NCBI RefSeq assembly: GCF_011386835.1
Contig: NC_088799.1
Location: 73,861,302 to 73,925,301 of the forward strand
DNA from: Chrysemys picta bellii
Taxonomy: Eukaryota > Chordata > Testudines > Emydidae
Direction of reading: 5' to 3'
Length of the DNA: 64,000 bases
Shown here: positions 22,379 to 33,752 of the stretch, piece after piece
Layout: each line of letters begins with the position of its first letter
Numbering within the stretch: position 1 is the first letter of the stretch
Translations under genes and position numbers: made by a program
The notes under the pieces: generated by a model
What the model saw: only the letters and a program-made list of their open reading frames with translations
Database searches by the model: none
What the model was told of the DNA's origin: nothing

Positions 22379-22710
22379 CAGTGGTTCTCAAACTTGTTCT
22401 GCCACTTGTTCAGGGAAAGCCCCTGGCAGTCCGGGTCAGTTTGTTTACCTGCTGCATCCACAGGTTTGGCCGATCGTGGCTCCCACTGGCCGCGGTTCAC
22501 TGCTCCAGGCCAACGGGAGCTGCAGGAAGCGGCGCAGGCTGAGGGACATGTTGGCCGCCCTTCCTGCAGCCCCCATTGGCCTGGAGCGGCAAACTGCGGC
22601 CAGTGGGAGCCGCGATCGGCAGAACCTGGGGACGCGGCAAGTAAACAAACCAGCCCAGCCCACCACGGGCTTTCCCTGAACAAGAAGCGACCCTAGTTTG
22701 AGAACCACTG
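22379..22710. mobile_element. hAT-type MITE (CAGTGGTTCTCAAAC ends)
   Basis: The left end CAGTGGTTCTCAAACTTG is matched in inverted orientation by ...TAGTTTGAGAACCACTG. Flanking octamers GTCTAAAG (22371-22378) and GTCTAAAC (22711-22718) differ only in the last base. Termini of this form are typical of hAT-Charlie/MER5-type elements. The GC-rich palindromic interior is clearly related to that of the 18922-19249 element (shared GCCGATCG, CCACTGGCCGCGGTTC-like and CAACGGGAGCTGCAGGAAG-like blocks) although the terminal repeats differ. No transposase frame is present; the 140-codon frames across it are GC shadows. Confidence 0.9.
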
Positions 22711-22718
22711 GTCTAAAC

Positions 22719-25700
22719 GTGGTGATACTTTCATTTTGATAGGGCTAAAATGTACAACCCTTGTATTAATGATCACTTAATCACATGTGTAGTCTCATTG
22801 GCATCTTGCCTTTTGGGGGTTCTAGTCCTATCATTGTCTCCTCCAATATTTCTTCCTTAAAAGTCATGTGAGTTACTCAGGGTTTGATCCATCTACCTTT
22901 TCCCATAAAAGTTACACTTAGCTCTTTAGAGCTTGAAACAGCCCAAAAAGGGACACTTATGTTTCTTCCTGAAAAGATTTGATTTTTATTGAATCTACAA
23001 CAGAATTTGCCTTCTGTCTAAATATTGGTACAACTCTGGTCTCTTATCTTCCTATTATCTTAGTTCTGTAACTGAATTTCATTTTTCAGATCAAGTTCTA
23101 GTACAAGGCAGAAAAGCTACTTTGCAATATGTTCATGCTGTTTTTAACCACCATAAACATGGAAATATTACAAAAAAATGCACAGAATAAATACTTGCAA
23201 ATCATTAACTATCAATCAACATGGAAAGTACTGTTTTAAAAAAATCCAAACCTGAAATAGACAACTTTTAAAGGCATATACATTTCAAATGTCTTCTGCT
23301 TCAGGAAAGTACCAGAGTAAACATGAATGTATGTGAGTCATCTTTTTAGTAGTAAGTACAGATCACTAGTAAGTAGCTCAGACAACAACTTTCCCCAAAT
23401 AAGGAAACTAATTAGAAATTGAAGAACCTGGAGTTAGTCTGCTTTTAATTTAGGATGTTGACCCTAAATGCCAAACAGAGTCTGAAATAATTGGTAGGAA
23501 CCCACACAGGAGACACACAAGACTACAATGGTGTGGAATATAGTTCAGCCACATATCTTTGTCTAGGCACTGTGCTGGTTTGGCACTTAAGGAAAATGTT
23601 GATAATGTAATATTCATGTATAAAATAATTTGTCACTGCAAAATGTCCAACGCCTGCATATTTCTAACTTTTTAATAAAAAATATGAGCAACTTTTATAA
23701 ATAACTGACAGGTGAGCCTGTTTGAAAAGCTTAAGAACCTGCCAGGCAGCACTGTTAACAGCCTACAACTTGGGTTCGCTATAACATATAAAAAAAAAAT
23801 TGTGTGTGTGTGGCGGGGGCAGGAGGCAAATCTAAAATTAAACTTATTCTCTAAAAATGTGAATCTTTAAAAAGGTGAATTTGGAATCTCTCTCTCGTCG
23901 CATACGTTTGAAGTCAATTTAATGCTCATAAAATGTGCAATATTTACAATACTAGAGAGACAGTGAAATTTTCAGCCCTGTTCTGGACTCTCTAAGTCCA
24001 AAGAGGCAGAAAAGGTAGGGATTCCCTTTGACTCTGTCAGCATGGGATTCCCTTTACACAATGTAGCCAGCCTTTTGCTGCCTCTCCCTGGTGTAGAAGG
24101 CATGTTGGTGCCATGCTAACAGAAGAGGGGTCCTCCCTGTAGCTCTGGTGAGACACAGCTAATGTAATGGTCCCCTGCAAGCTGCGGTCAGCTGGCAAAA
24201 GATATAGTAGTTTTCAAGTTGCTCCAATTTATGCCAGGGGCCAAACTAGCCACAGATAAGAGCCGCCTTTTCCCTCTCTCCAAGATTCTGCACTGAGCGC
24301 AAATCACCCACATCTAAGGATTGAGGCATGAATTCCTGTTTTTATCCACAGAATGTAAACAGCACATGTAGTGGCAGTGCAAGCTTCTCCACACTTCTGA
24401 AATTTTTAACTAGAAAATGTCTTGCATGTTACCCATGTCTGGAATGACTAATTCTCCATGGTAAAATTAATTAAACTCTTGGAGATTCACAGATATATTT
24501 GTGGCTGCCTGGATATACATACATGGGAAATGGTTCAAGTGATGACCATATGAAAACCAGTAGAATGAACCTGCCACATTGGTTCACAAATCCTTTTGAT
24601 TAGCTCTAGTTGGGGCTCATCATGATTGGAAGATCTGGTATCCATATCTTATTTTAATGGACATTTGTATCCTTTTAAGAATGTACCAAAACACCAACTT
24701 ATTTCAAATGCAGGATTTCACAGCTTTCAGATGACCCAACTTTCCAATTGCTGTTTATCCAAGTCAGATCTTGAAGTAGTAGAACCCCTCATATTATTGC
24801 CTGAGCCATCTAGTCTTCCTGCTGTTTCGATTCATTGTCTAAAGGTAGTTTCTCCATTGGGAAATACTAAAGGATTCTATCTTATTGTTAATCACTTGGA
24901 ATAGTGAGTAATGCAGTAACAATTCCCCCCCCCCCCCCCCCCGCAAGCTTCACTTTGAATTTTCTTAAATATTCTCTTCAGATGACTTAGATTGATAGAT
25001 TTGATTATTAGGTAAGCTGTGTGCACACAACAATAAAACTGTTGGATGGAAAGGCAAATTAATCTTTATTCTATGTCTCCTCTAGAAAGAGGCGTTTTTT
25101 GTTTAAAAGTAAATTCTAAACTTTGAAAATTCTTCTGTGGAAATGACTTGTGAGCAGTCGTCATAATGTGATCCCGTCCGCATCCTCACGTGTTTGCTTG
25201 TATAATGGTTAGAAATATTACTTAATGTACAGGCATTACCAGTTTTGTTTAAACCCAAAGTACTCCTCCTGAAGGTGAACTCTTTTTCAAATAGATGCAG
25301 CAAGGGAAGAAAAAGTACTGACCCTTTTAATGTCCTGATTGCCAATCCCTAAAACAAAGGGGTGCTATTTATCACACCATGGTTCCATACCATGCTTCTC
25401 AGTGCCGCTTGGCTACAGGCAATTTAACATTTAGTTTGATTGTTTATGATAGGTGGAGATGGCAGCAATTTAGACAAGGAGCTTGGAGGGAGAAACAGGA
25501 ACTGGAATGGGGAACCTAGATGAGGGTGGAGACTGGGCTTTCCTGAGCAAGGAGACAGCAACTTGGATGAGGAGCTGCAGGGGCATGAACAGAATTGGAT
25601 AAGGAGCTGGGATGGGTGGGGGGGAGATGGGACTGACACAGGAACAGGCTGGAAGGAACACAGCACAAGGGGTCAGGCTTGGGGAGAACTGGGGCAGAAG

Positions 25701-26347
25701 GATCTGTGTGCCCACTTGAGAACACTTGTTCAAAATCGACCCTAGGTGTTTTGCCATCCAGGGTGGAAAATGCTTTTGGTATCTGCATCGCCGAGCCAAC
25801 TGCAAAAACTAAAATAAATAAAACCCTATCCAAGTGATGTGGCATCCCTGCAGATTCTGGTTTAGTGCCCCTAGCAGATGGCAGCCAGGGTGACTGCCTG
25901 GATTGACTGCCCCTATAGCTAGCCATGCACTGTCCTCAGGAGCCTACTATTGAACCCAGGAGTTTCAACATTCCTCTGCTGTCAGCAAATATGTGAAACC
26001 TACTGGCTAAATGTGTGTCACATCGCGGTCCAGTGGCTGGTCCACATAGCAGGTGTAGGTTGTCATCCTCTATCAGTTATGCAGTTAGGGAAAATGGCAG
26101 TGGTATATACTACAGATCTAAAGATTCCAGCCCTGCTGTTGACCCACGTAGGAGTCACATTGATTCTACATGACATAATTTCTGTTTGGTTTTTTTTCCC
26201 AATTAGTATATTTGTGTATAATTCCTTAGGTGTTTATTTTAACTTTAAAAAAAAAGTTAAGGATGCAAAATCAAGCACTCAAGTTAGGAAATACCAGAAT
26301 TAAGGTGGCCTGTGCAGATAAATAAAATGCATCTAACTATAAAGGTA
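22719..26347. other. AT-rich DNA, no gene seen
   Basis: It holds a run of 18 C (24925-24942) and a purine-rich stretch at about 25465-25640. In that stretch a motif like AAGGAGCT(T/G)GGA recurs near 25478, 25570 and 25600, probably a decayed minisatellite. The overlapping minus-strand frames at 25424-25926 are its Ser/Pro-rich translations. I see no domain or splice-supported exon. Confidence 0.45.
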
Positions 26348-26532
26348 GGTAAGCTTTGGAACAAATTTCTGAGGGATGTTGTGGAATCCCCATCACTGGA
26401 GGTTTTTTAAGAACAGGTTGGACAAACACTTGTCACAGATGATATGCTAAGTTTACTTGGCCCTGCTTCAATGCTGGGGGCTGGACTTGGTGAATTCTCA
26501 AGGTCCCTTCCAGCCCTGCATTTCTATGATAC
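26348..26532 (+). mobile_element. CR1 LINE 3' end
   Basis: It reads in CR1 sense: a GGAATCCCCATCACTGGAGG segment (codons for the ORF2 C terminus), a GGACAAACACTTGTCA segment, then GGGGCTGGACTTGGTGAA, TCAAGGTCCCTTCCAGCCCT and TTTCTATGATAC. This is the classic CR1 tail order. It is 5'-truncated to under 200 bases and diverged. Confidence 0.8.
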
Positions 26533-26577
26533 TAACGTCTTTCCTGTCTTCTTCTAATCAACAAAAAATATTTTGAG

Positions 26578-26582
<5 letters not shown>

Positions 26583-26610
<28 letters not shown>
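26583..26610. repeat. Poly(A) run of 28
   Basis: An uninterrupted A28. It follows the CR1 tail by about 50 bases but CR1 does not use poly(A) tails, so it is probably an independent simple repeat. Its exact length is uncertain in any assembly. Confidence 0.85.
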
Positions 26611-26612
<2 letters not shown>

Positions 26613-26817
26613 AACCTTTGTTACACATTTTATTGCTGGCTTGAAATACTGAATTTGGGGAATTATACAAACGAATCACAATTAAGTAGTCAGTTTTTAA
26701 TACTGTATGTCTGAGAACTTTTCTGTACATTTTCTAAATCTGTTTTAGTTTAAACAGTAGTGAAAACTGAGGCGGCAGTGGCATACAGATGGCAATGCAG
26801 GAAAGGCATTTAATGGA

Positions 26818-26995
26818 TGACAGGTTTCAGAGGGGTAGTTAGTCTGTATCAGTAAAAACAACGAGGAGTGCTGTATATTTATACCTGTGTACTGTATCTT
26901 CTACTCCGTGCATCTGATGAAGTGAGTTATATCCCAAAAAAGCTTATGCCCAAATAAATGTGTTCGTCTCTAAGGTGCCACAAGGATGCCTCGTT
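26818..26995. repeat. Fold-back copy of a common reptilian repeat
   Basis: The left part reads GGTTTCAGAGGGGTAGTTAG then AAAAACAACGAGGAG. The right part reads GATGAAGTGAGTTATATCCC, AAGCTTATGCCCAAATAAAT, CTCTAAGGTGCCACAAGG and ends CCTCGTTGTTTTT. The first 13 bases of the right-hand motif are the inverse of the left-hand one, so the copy folds back on itself. The phrases match a very abundant repeat of turtle and crocodile genomes. I suspect a Penelope-like origin because of the inverted terminal arrangement but cannot confirm it. Confidence 0.55.
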
Positions 26996-29900
26996 GTTTT
27001 TCCTTAATGGATCGACATTGAGTTATGTCCCTTTTGAGACACAGTTTGGAATAGATTAGCTCTGAGTGGGTACCAGTTTTCCCATCCCACAGAACTTTTC
27101 GAGGTATCAAAAAAAATCCCATCTTCAATCCGGATGTAAAGTTGAAATCTTTAAAATTTTGAAAGTCAAAAATCTGAAGGGAAAAAAAAAACAATGTTTT
27201 TTGTTTTGGTCATATCAAAATGTTCCAGTTTGACTTTAAACATTTATTATTTTTGCATTTTTAATATAACTAGCTTAAATTGCTTTGAACTTTAAAACTG
27301 GATTTTTCATGTCTAAACAAAATTATTAAATGTTTTAAACTTTTTCCATTTTTTGTGAAAATATGTATGAAAACCAATCCTTTCCCCCAAAAGAAACTAT
27401 CAAAATTCTTGAACAACTCTAGAAGAGATGCACTAGATTTTGAGGTTGTCCTCATTTTAAAAAATTAGGAGAAAGGTGGTTTGGTATTAAAACATTTATG
27501 TAAATGATTAACCAAATTATTTGCTCACATATTAATGAATAATTCCTAGCAAAAATGAGTAGGTGTTCCAAGGATATAACTCAAGGCAATATATGACTTT
27601 ATTTGTGTACCGATTCAAATACAAGCATGTATACATAAGGCATGATATATTAACAATTGATTCTCTTGCTTTAAAAAAAAAGGAGTTGGGGAGAAAGGGT
27701 TAACTTAAGTTACAAAAAAAAGCTCCAAGGCCTTAAACTTCACCCCAGAAGAAAATGTAGCATCCAAGTAATTTTCTTGATGGATTTTAATTTTTATCTT
27801 TTAACAAAATAAAGTAGTGTAATAAATTGTTTGGCAGAGGAATGGATTATCCTCACATCACATTCATTTGTGTTTTTTCTCTTACTAAAAAGGTTTAATG
27901 ATGTGTAATGGGTCATGTCTTGTAAAATATATGGACATTTCATTTAACAGATTAGTTTAAATTACAAAAAGTTTTGACTAAAACATCATAATCTCTATTT
28001 ACAATAGCAGACCCAAACTGTTTTTATTGCATAAGTACCAACTGAATGAATAGTTCCTGTTAAATTTAAATACAATAATGATGCATAAAGTTGGATGGGG
28101 AATACTAGGAATGAGAAAACATTTGCTCTCCAGGGGTATAAATAAAATAGCAAAAAGTAGAAGAGGGCATGTTCCATTTATCTCCCCCATTAGTGTAATT
28201 GTACAATGGGTGTTATATGATTTTAACATTTGTATGTACAACTAAAATGTGGCCCTATGGATGATGTATTATGCCAAAGGACTACAAGATCTACCAAAGT
28301 TAAAATATACAAACTGCCTCCAAAGATCAGGTGGACACTTTGCTGTCACTCTTGCTGCAGATCTTAAGAAAACATTTTATTACTTAAAATATTGATTGGT
28401 AATTAAACTAGAAGTAGGCATAGTTAGAGTTTTACTCCTCCTCCTCCTCCTCCTCCTCTAACTCTAACACAGAAAAAGCTATCAACTTTTTCTGTGATTT
28501 TTTTTTTTTTTAAAGAAACAAATGAAGCCATATATTTGTTATAGGTATATAGGCAGGGCTCCCTCTAACTTTAATGGGACCCTTATACAAGTATCTGAAG
28601 TAGAAAAATTGCCTATGAATAGCTACAATTGAAAAAGACAGAAACATCTTGGACTGTATCATAAGAATTTTTTCAGGTCTCCAACCAAGGTTTAGTTTTG
28701 AGTGGGACAAGTAGATGTGTGCAGTTATCTCCTTATCGTATGCTAATTGAAACCTGCCTGTGAAGTAGTACATATTTTCTCATCATGGACTGATGAGCAC
28801 ATTTAAAAGACAAGAAGAAATCATGTTTAAGATGTTCCTGATGTAACCATAAGAGCTTACAAAATTCATATATACTAATTAGGGTGAGGAGGGAAATGGC
28901 TGTTTTGACAGAATCAATTGATAATGTTACAGTGGCTTTGTGTGGGGTGGTCCTAGCTTCATACATAATTCCATGGGCCACAGGCATGTTTGTCATTGTG
29001 AACATGCCATATGAAAGGGCAAGAAAATAAAATGCAATTGTGATAGTGTGAGGACTATTGTGGGGCTGCTATTCGGTGATTCACTGGTGTATATGAATGT
29101 ATTCTGTAATATACACCTTTTTGGGGGATGAGCAGGTAATTGTATGGTCAGACACTCTAGATAGCTGGATGAATGTTTCTTCCACTCCAGGCATTTAGTA
29201 ACGGGTTACAAAAGGACTATTAGGAACATGCGTAAAGAGTTGGGCCGCAGTTTCAACCACACCCTTTCTTATTAACCTTTCCAAAAAATTTCCCCAAAAA
29301 CATGTTTGGTTTTTGTTTTTGTTTTTTTTAAAGAAAGCTATAAATGTTCTGGCAGTCTTCCACACTCTTTAGTCAGAGGTACAGTGATTGTTTTATCCCA
29401 GTAAAACACTTTGCTGCCATTACAAACAGATTTAAGATTCAATTCACTCTTTTTCATGCAGTACTTCAGCAAGATTGGAAGATGACTTTCTTTCACTTTG
29501 TGTCATCTTTGTAGCCCTGGGGGATATACTGGATTATCTGAATTAACAGATGGAATGTCCTCATCCACTTCAGGTGTTTGCACGTTTGTTTGGGTTTTTT
29601 TTGTTTTGTTTTGTTTCCTTCTGGTGCTGCTCTGACCTATGGGCAGTTGACATTTCTGCAAGGTATAGAAAACTGAGTGGTCTCCCTTATTGTTCAATCC
29701 CACCTTTTCCAGTCTTTCTAGGACTTCCAGTAGGTGCCAGTGTTTTTTCATGGTGGCATGCCATAGAAAAAAGAGAGATGGCCCATTTGGCACCAGAGGA
29801 CCACTTCCTCCACACTCTCAACTTCTATTGGAAATGTTGAGAAGGTCAAGAGATGCTAAATGTTAGCTTTCTGAGTGGGGGAGGGGGAAGACAAAAATGA

Positions 29901-30154
29901 GCTGACTCTGGGATTAGTTTGGGCATCCAATTTTGAGAAGACATTTGCCTCTCCATGTTGTCCTAAAATGTGTGTTTCACACAACAAAACATGTCATATC
30001 CGCTGATGGTTTCATAAGCTTAGTGAGATTTACAAACATAGTCATGACTGCATGCCATTCTGCCGAACTTCAGGATGGGGTATTTTTTTGGAGCATAATG
30101 GAACCAATGAACTAGTGAAATCCTAGAAGTGGAAGAGAAAGAGAGTCAAAGATG
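26996..30154. other. AT-rich DNA, no gene seen
   Basis: The region 27050-27270 resembles an AT-rich repeat containing CTCTGAGTGGGTACCAGTTT, unclassified. A (CTC)n tract with flanking inverted arms lies at 28423-28496. Open frames of 60-97 codons are unsupported. Confidence 0.4.
28423..28496. repeat. (CTC)n microsatellite flanked by inverted arms
   Basis: A (CTC)n tract (28435-28458) is bracketed by GTTAGAGTT (28423-28431) and its inverse AACTCTAAC (28460-28468). It is followed immediately by a hairpin with perfect 11-bp arms CACAGAAAAAG (28468-28478) and CTTTTTCTGTG (28486-28496). Confidence 0.7.
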
Positions 30155-32483
30155 ATGGCTAGGGGCAAAGCTTTTCTTGACCTGCTGCTCACAAACAGGG
30201 AAGAACTAGTAGGGGAAGCAAAAGTGGATGGGAACCTGGGAGGCAGTGACAATGAGATGGTCGAGTTCAGGATCCTGACACAAGGAAGAAAGGAGAGCAG
30301 CAGAATATGGACCCTGGACTTCAGAAAAGCAGACTTTGACTCCCTCAGGGAACAGATGGGCAGGATCCCCTGGGAGAATAACATGAAGGGCAAAGGGGTC
30401 CAGGAGAGCTGGCTGTATTTTAAAGAATCCTTATTGAGGTTGCAGGAACAAACCATCCCGATGTGTAGAAAGAATAGTAAATATGGCAGGTGACCAGCTT
30501 GGCTAAACAGTGAAATCCTTGCTGATCTTAAACGCAAAAAAGAGGCTTATAAGAAGTGGAAGATTGGACAAATGACCAGGGAGGAGTATAAAAATATTGC
30601 TCAGGCGTGCAGGAGTGAAATCAGGAAGGCCAAATCACACTTGGAGTTGCAGTTAGCAAGAGATGTTAAGAGTAACAAGAAGGGTTTCTTCAGGTATGTT
30701 AGCAACAAGAAGAAAATCAAGGAAAGTGTGGGCCCCTTACTGAATGAGGGAGGCAACCTAGTGACCGAGGATGTGGAAAAAGCTAATGTACTCAATGATT
30801 TTTTTGCCTCTGTCTTCACGCACAAGGTCAGCTCCCAGATTGCTGCACTGGGCAGTACAGCATGGGGAGAAGGTGACCAGCCCTCTGTGGAGAAAGAAGT
30901 GGTTCGGGACTATTTAGAAAAACTGGACGTGCACAAGTCCATGGGGCCGGATGCGCTGCATCCGAGGGTGCTAAAGGAGTTGGCGGGTGAGATTGCAGAG
31001 CCATTAGCCATTATTTTTGAAAACTCATGGCGATCGGGGGAGGTCCCAGATGACTGGAAAAAGGCTAATGTAGTGCCCATCTTTAAAAAAGGGAAGAAGG
31101 AGGATCCGGGGAACTACAGGCCAGTCAGCCTCACCTCAGTCCCTGGAAAAATTATGGAGCAGGTCCTCAAGGAATCAATTATGAAACATTTAGAGGAAAG
31201 GAAAGTGATCAGGAACAGTCAGCATGGATTCACAAAGGGGAAGTCGTGCCTGACTAACCTAATTGCCTTCTATGATGAGATAACTGGCTCTGTGGATGAG
31301 GGGAGAGCAGTGGATGTGTTATTTCTTGACTTTAGCAAAGCTTTTGATACTGTCTCCCACAGTATTCTTGCCACCAAGTTAAAGAAGTATGGGCTGGATG
31401 AATGGACTGTAAGGTGGATAGAAAGCTGGCTAGATCGTCGGGCTCAACGGGTAGTGATCAATGGCTCCATGTCTAGTTGGCAGCCGGTTTCAAGTGGAGT
31501 GCCCCAAGGGTCGGTCCTGGGGCCGGTTTTGTTTAATATCTTTATTAATGATCTGGAGGATGGTGTGGACTGCACTCTCAGCAAGTTTGCAGATGACACT
31601 AAACTAGGAGGCGTGGTAGATACACTAGAGGGTAGGGATCGGATACAGAGGGACCTAGACAAATTAGAGGATTGGGCAGAAAAAAACCTGATGAGGTTCA
31701 ACAAGGACAAATGCAGAGTCCTGCACTTAGGACGGAAGAATCCCATGCACTGCTACAGACTAGGGACCGAATGGCTAGGTAGCAGTTCTGCTGAAAAGGA
31801 CCTAGGGGTCACAGTGGACGAGAAGCTGGATATGAGTCAACAGTGTGCTCTTGTTGCCAAGAAGGCTAACGGCATTTTGGGCTGTATAAGTAGGGGCATT
31901 GCCAGCAGATCGAGGAACGTGATCGTTCCCCTTTATTCGACATTGGTGAGGCCTCATCTGGAATACTGTGTCCAGTTTTGGGCCCCACACTACAAGAAGG
32001 ATGTGGAAAAATTGGAAAGAGTCCAGCGGAGGGCAACAAAAATGATTAGGGGTCTGGAGCACATGACTTATGAGGAGAGGCTGAGAGAACTGGGATTGTT
32101 TAGTCTCCAGAAGAGAAGAATGAGGGGGGATTTGATAGCAGCCTTCAACTACCTGAAGGGGGGTTCCAAAGAGGATGGAGCTCGGCTGTTCTCAGTGGTG
32201 GCAGATGACAGAACAAGGAGCAATGGTCTCAAGTTGCGGTGGGCGAGGTCCAGGTTGGATATCAGGAAAAACTATTTCACTAGGAGGGTGGTGAAACACT
32301 GGAATGCGTTACCTAGGGAGGTGGTGGAGTCTCCTTCCTTGGAGGTTTTTAAGGCCCGGCTTGACAAAGCCCTGGCTGGGATGATTTAGCTGGGAATTGG
32401 TCCTGCTTTGAGCAGGGGGTTGGACTAGATGACCTCTTGAGGTCCCTTCCAACTCTGATATTCTATGATTCTATGATTCTATG
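30155..32483 (+). mobile_element. CR1 LINE, young 5'-truncated copy
   Basis: The element starts abruptly within the endonuclease coding region. It runs through RT to a 3' UTR with GGTTGGACTAGATGACCTC and GAGGTCCCTTCCAACTC, and ends in three units of ATTCTATG (about 32460-32483). This is the standard CR1 terminus and the same tail used by cryptodiran turtle SINEs. Compared with the copy at 18.6-21.5 kb it has far fewer coding lesions, so it is the youngest CR1 in the window. No 5' UTR promoter is present. Confidence 0.92.
30161..32389 (+). pseudogene. CR1 ORF2 with one in-frame stop (EN C-term + RT)
   Basis: A single frame runs from the truncated 5' end to TAG at 32387-32389, interrupted only by TGA at 30491-30493, where other copies imply TGG (Trp). 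The 5' part is the last third of the APE-type endonuclease. In it the catalytic SDH motif reads SDN (AAT codon at 30251-30253), so even this remnant lacks the active-site histidine. The following 605-codon open stretch (30572-32389) is a non-LTR reverse transcriptase. It shows [54 protein letters not shown], and the catalytic FADD at residues 339-342, followed by the thumb and the C-terminal motif [19 protein letters not shown]. Full-length CR1 ORF2 is about 900-1000 codons, so roughly the first 250 are missing. Confidence 0.9.
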
Positions 32484-33141
32484 AGTTATACAGTTACACA
32501 ATGAGTTCCATTACACAGTTACCTCTACTACATGTTTTTAAAATGGAATTTACTGCAAATACATAGTAGATTAAACTACAGTGGGCGATAAATGTCTAGT
32601 TTTAATGGCTACCAATATATTGCATATTTTTATATCCTTTCCAGGGTGGCATGTTATGTTTACTTATTTAAGTAACTGCTTCCTCCATACTCTCCTACTT
32701 GGATCAAACAATTTTTTATTTATCTAACCACAGTTTTAATATCTCTGAGGGAGTGTATAAGGTAACTGCTGAGTATTTGCAGATTTCCTTTTAGTGTGTC
32801 AGTAAAAAGGTACTGTTTATTCAATAACTTTCCTTTAAAACAAATGTTTAGCCACTCAGGTTTTCATTGTTTGATAACCTCCAGCAGTTAGTGATGCAAA
32901 TCAAAGTTAAGAGTAGAAACATTTTAGTAACAGAAAATAATATCCTTAAAAAAAGACAGATTTCCTTGAAGAAATACATATGTTAACATGCTCCTATCAC
33001 TTCAGACATATTTACAACTCTTTCAATGATGTAGGTGTTCCAAACATTTTTTAATTGCACATATTGTACCACAATATATAAATAAGGATCATATGTGAAA
33101 AATTGCTACTTTTGTTTTTAGATGATAGAGTAACTTCAGTA
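32484..33141. other. AT-rich DNA, no gene
   Basis: Nothing is recognisable between the CR1 tail and the next MITE. Composition is uniformly AT-rich without long open frames. Confidence 0.55.
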
Positions 33142-33330
33142 CACCTCTACCCCGATATAATGCGACCCAATATAACACAAATTCGGATATAACACAGTAA
33201 AGTAGTGCTCTGGGAGGGCGGGGCTGCACGCTCTGGTGGATCACAGCAAGTTCGATATAATGCGATTTCACCTATAATGCGGTAAGATTTTTTTGGCTCC
33301 CGAGGACAGCATTCTATCGAGGTAGAGGTG
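33142..33330. mobile_element. Mariner/Tigger-like MITE with TA duplication
   Basis: The termini CACCTCTACCCCGATA and, inverted, CACCTCTACCTCGATA match at 15 of 16 positions. They are flanked by TA at 33140-33141 and 33331-33332, the Tc1/mariner target duplication. The interior repeats a GATATAA motif several times and has a central GC patch. At 189 bp it has no transposase. The sequence closely resembles, from memory, a TcMar-Tigger derivative common in turtles. Confidence 0.85.
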
Positions 33331-33744
33331 TATTTCTAGTATTATTTTTAGTGCAGGGAGTACTCATGTGGGATGAAGTTACTTAGTTATCTAAAGTATT
33401 TAGCAAGATTTTAAAAGTATAATTCAAGTGCAGTGTAGGCCTCTTAAGATAAACTAGTTGGAGAAAACCAGAATTATTTATCTTTATCGATAAGTAACCT
33501 AAACAATATCTGATCTTCCAAAGATCAGGTCTTAAGTTGTAGCATGTGAAGATGGAGAGACACTGGTGGGGGTATTTTCGCTGGAGGGATTGCACTAGGT
33601 GATCATTGAGACTAAGGATGGAATGAGGTGACTATTGGGGAAGGGGAAATACTGCAAAGGATACCGAAAGGAAGAGAGGTAGGATGGAGAGGAGCATTGG
33701 CTGAGGAGTATAACTCTTACATTCACAAGAAGTGTTTCTAAATC
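33331..33744. other. Unique AT-rich spacer
   Basis: No feature is recognised between the two DNA transposons apart from a (CT/AG)-poor, purine-biased stretch at 33590-33700. Confidence 0.5.
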
Positions 33745-33752
33745 ATTTTAAG

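Noticed and set aside
24626..24904. 92-codon plus frame
   Set aside because: No domain, no homology recognised, no neighbouring splice structure that would support an exon; within chance expectation.
26533..26610. A28 run as a LINE or processed-gene poly(A) tail
   Set aside because: The adjacent CR1 ends with its own TTTCTATGATAC tail 50 bases before the run, and CR1 does not use poly(A). No retrocopy sequence precedes it.
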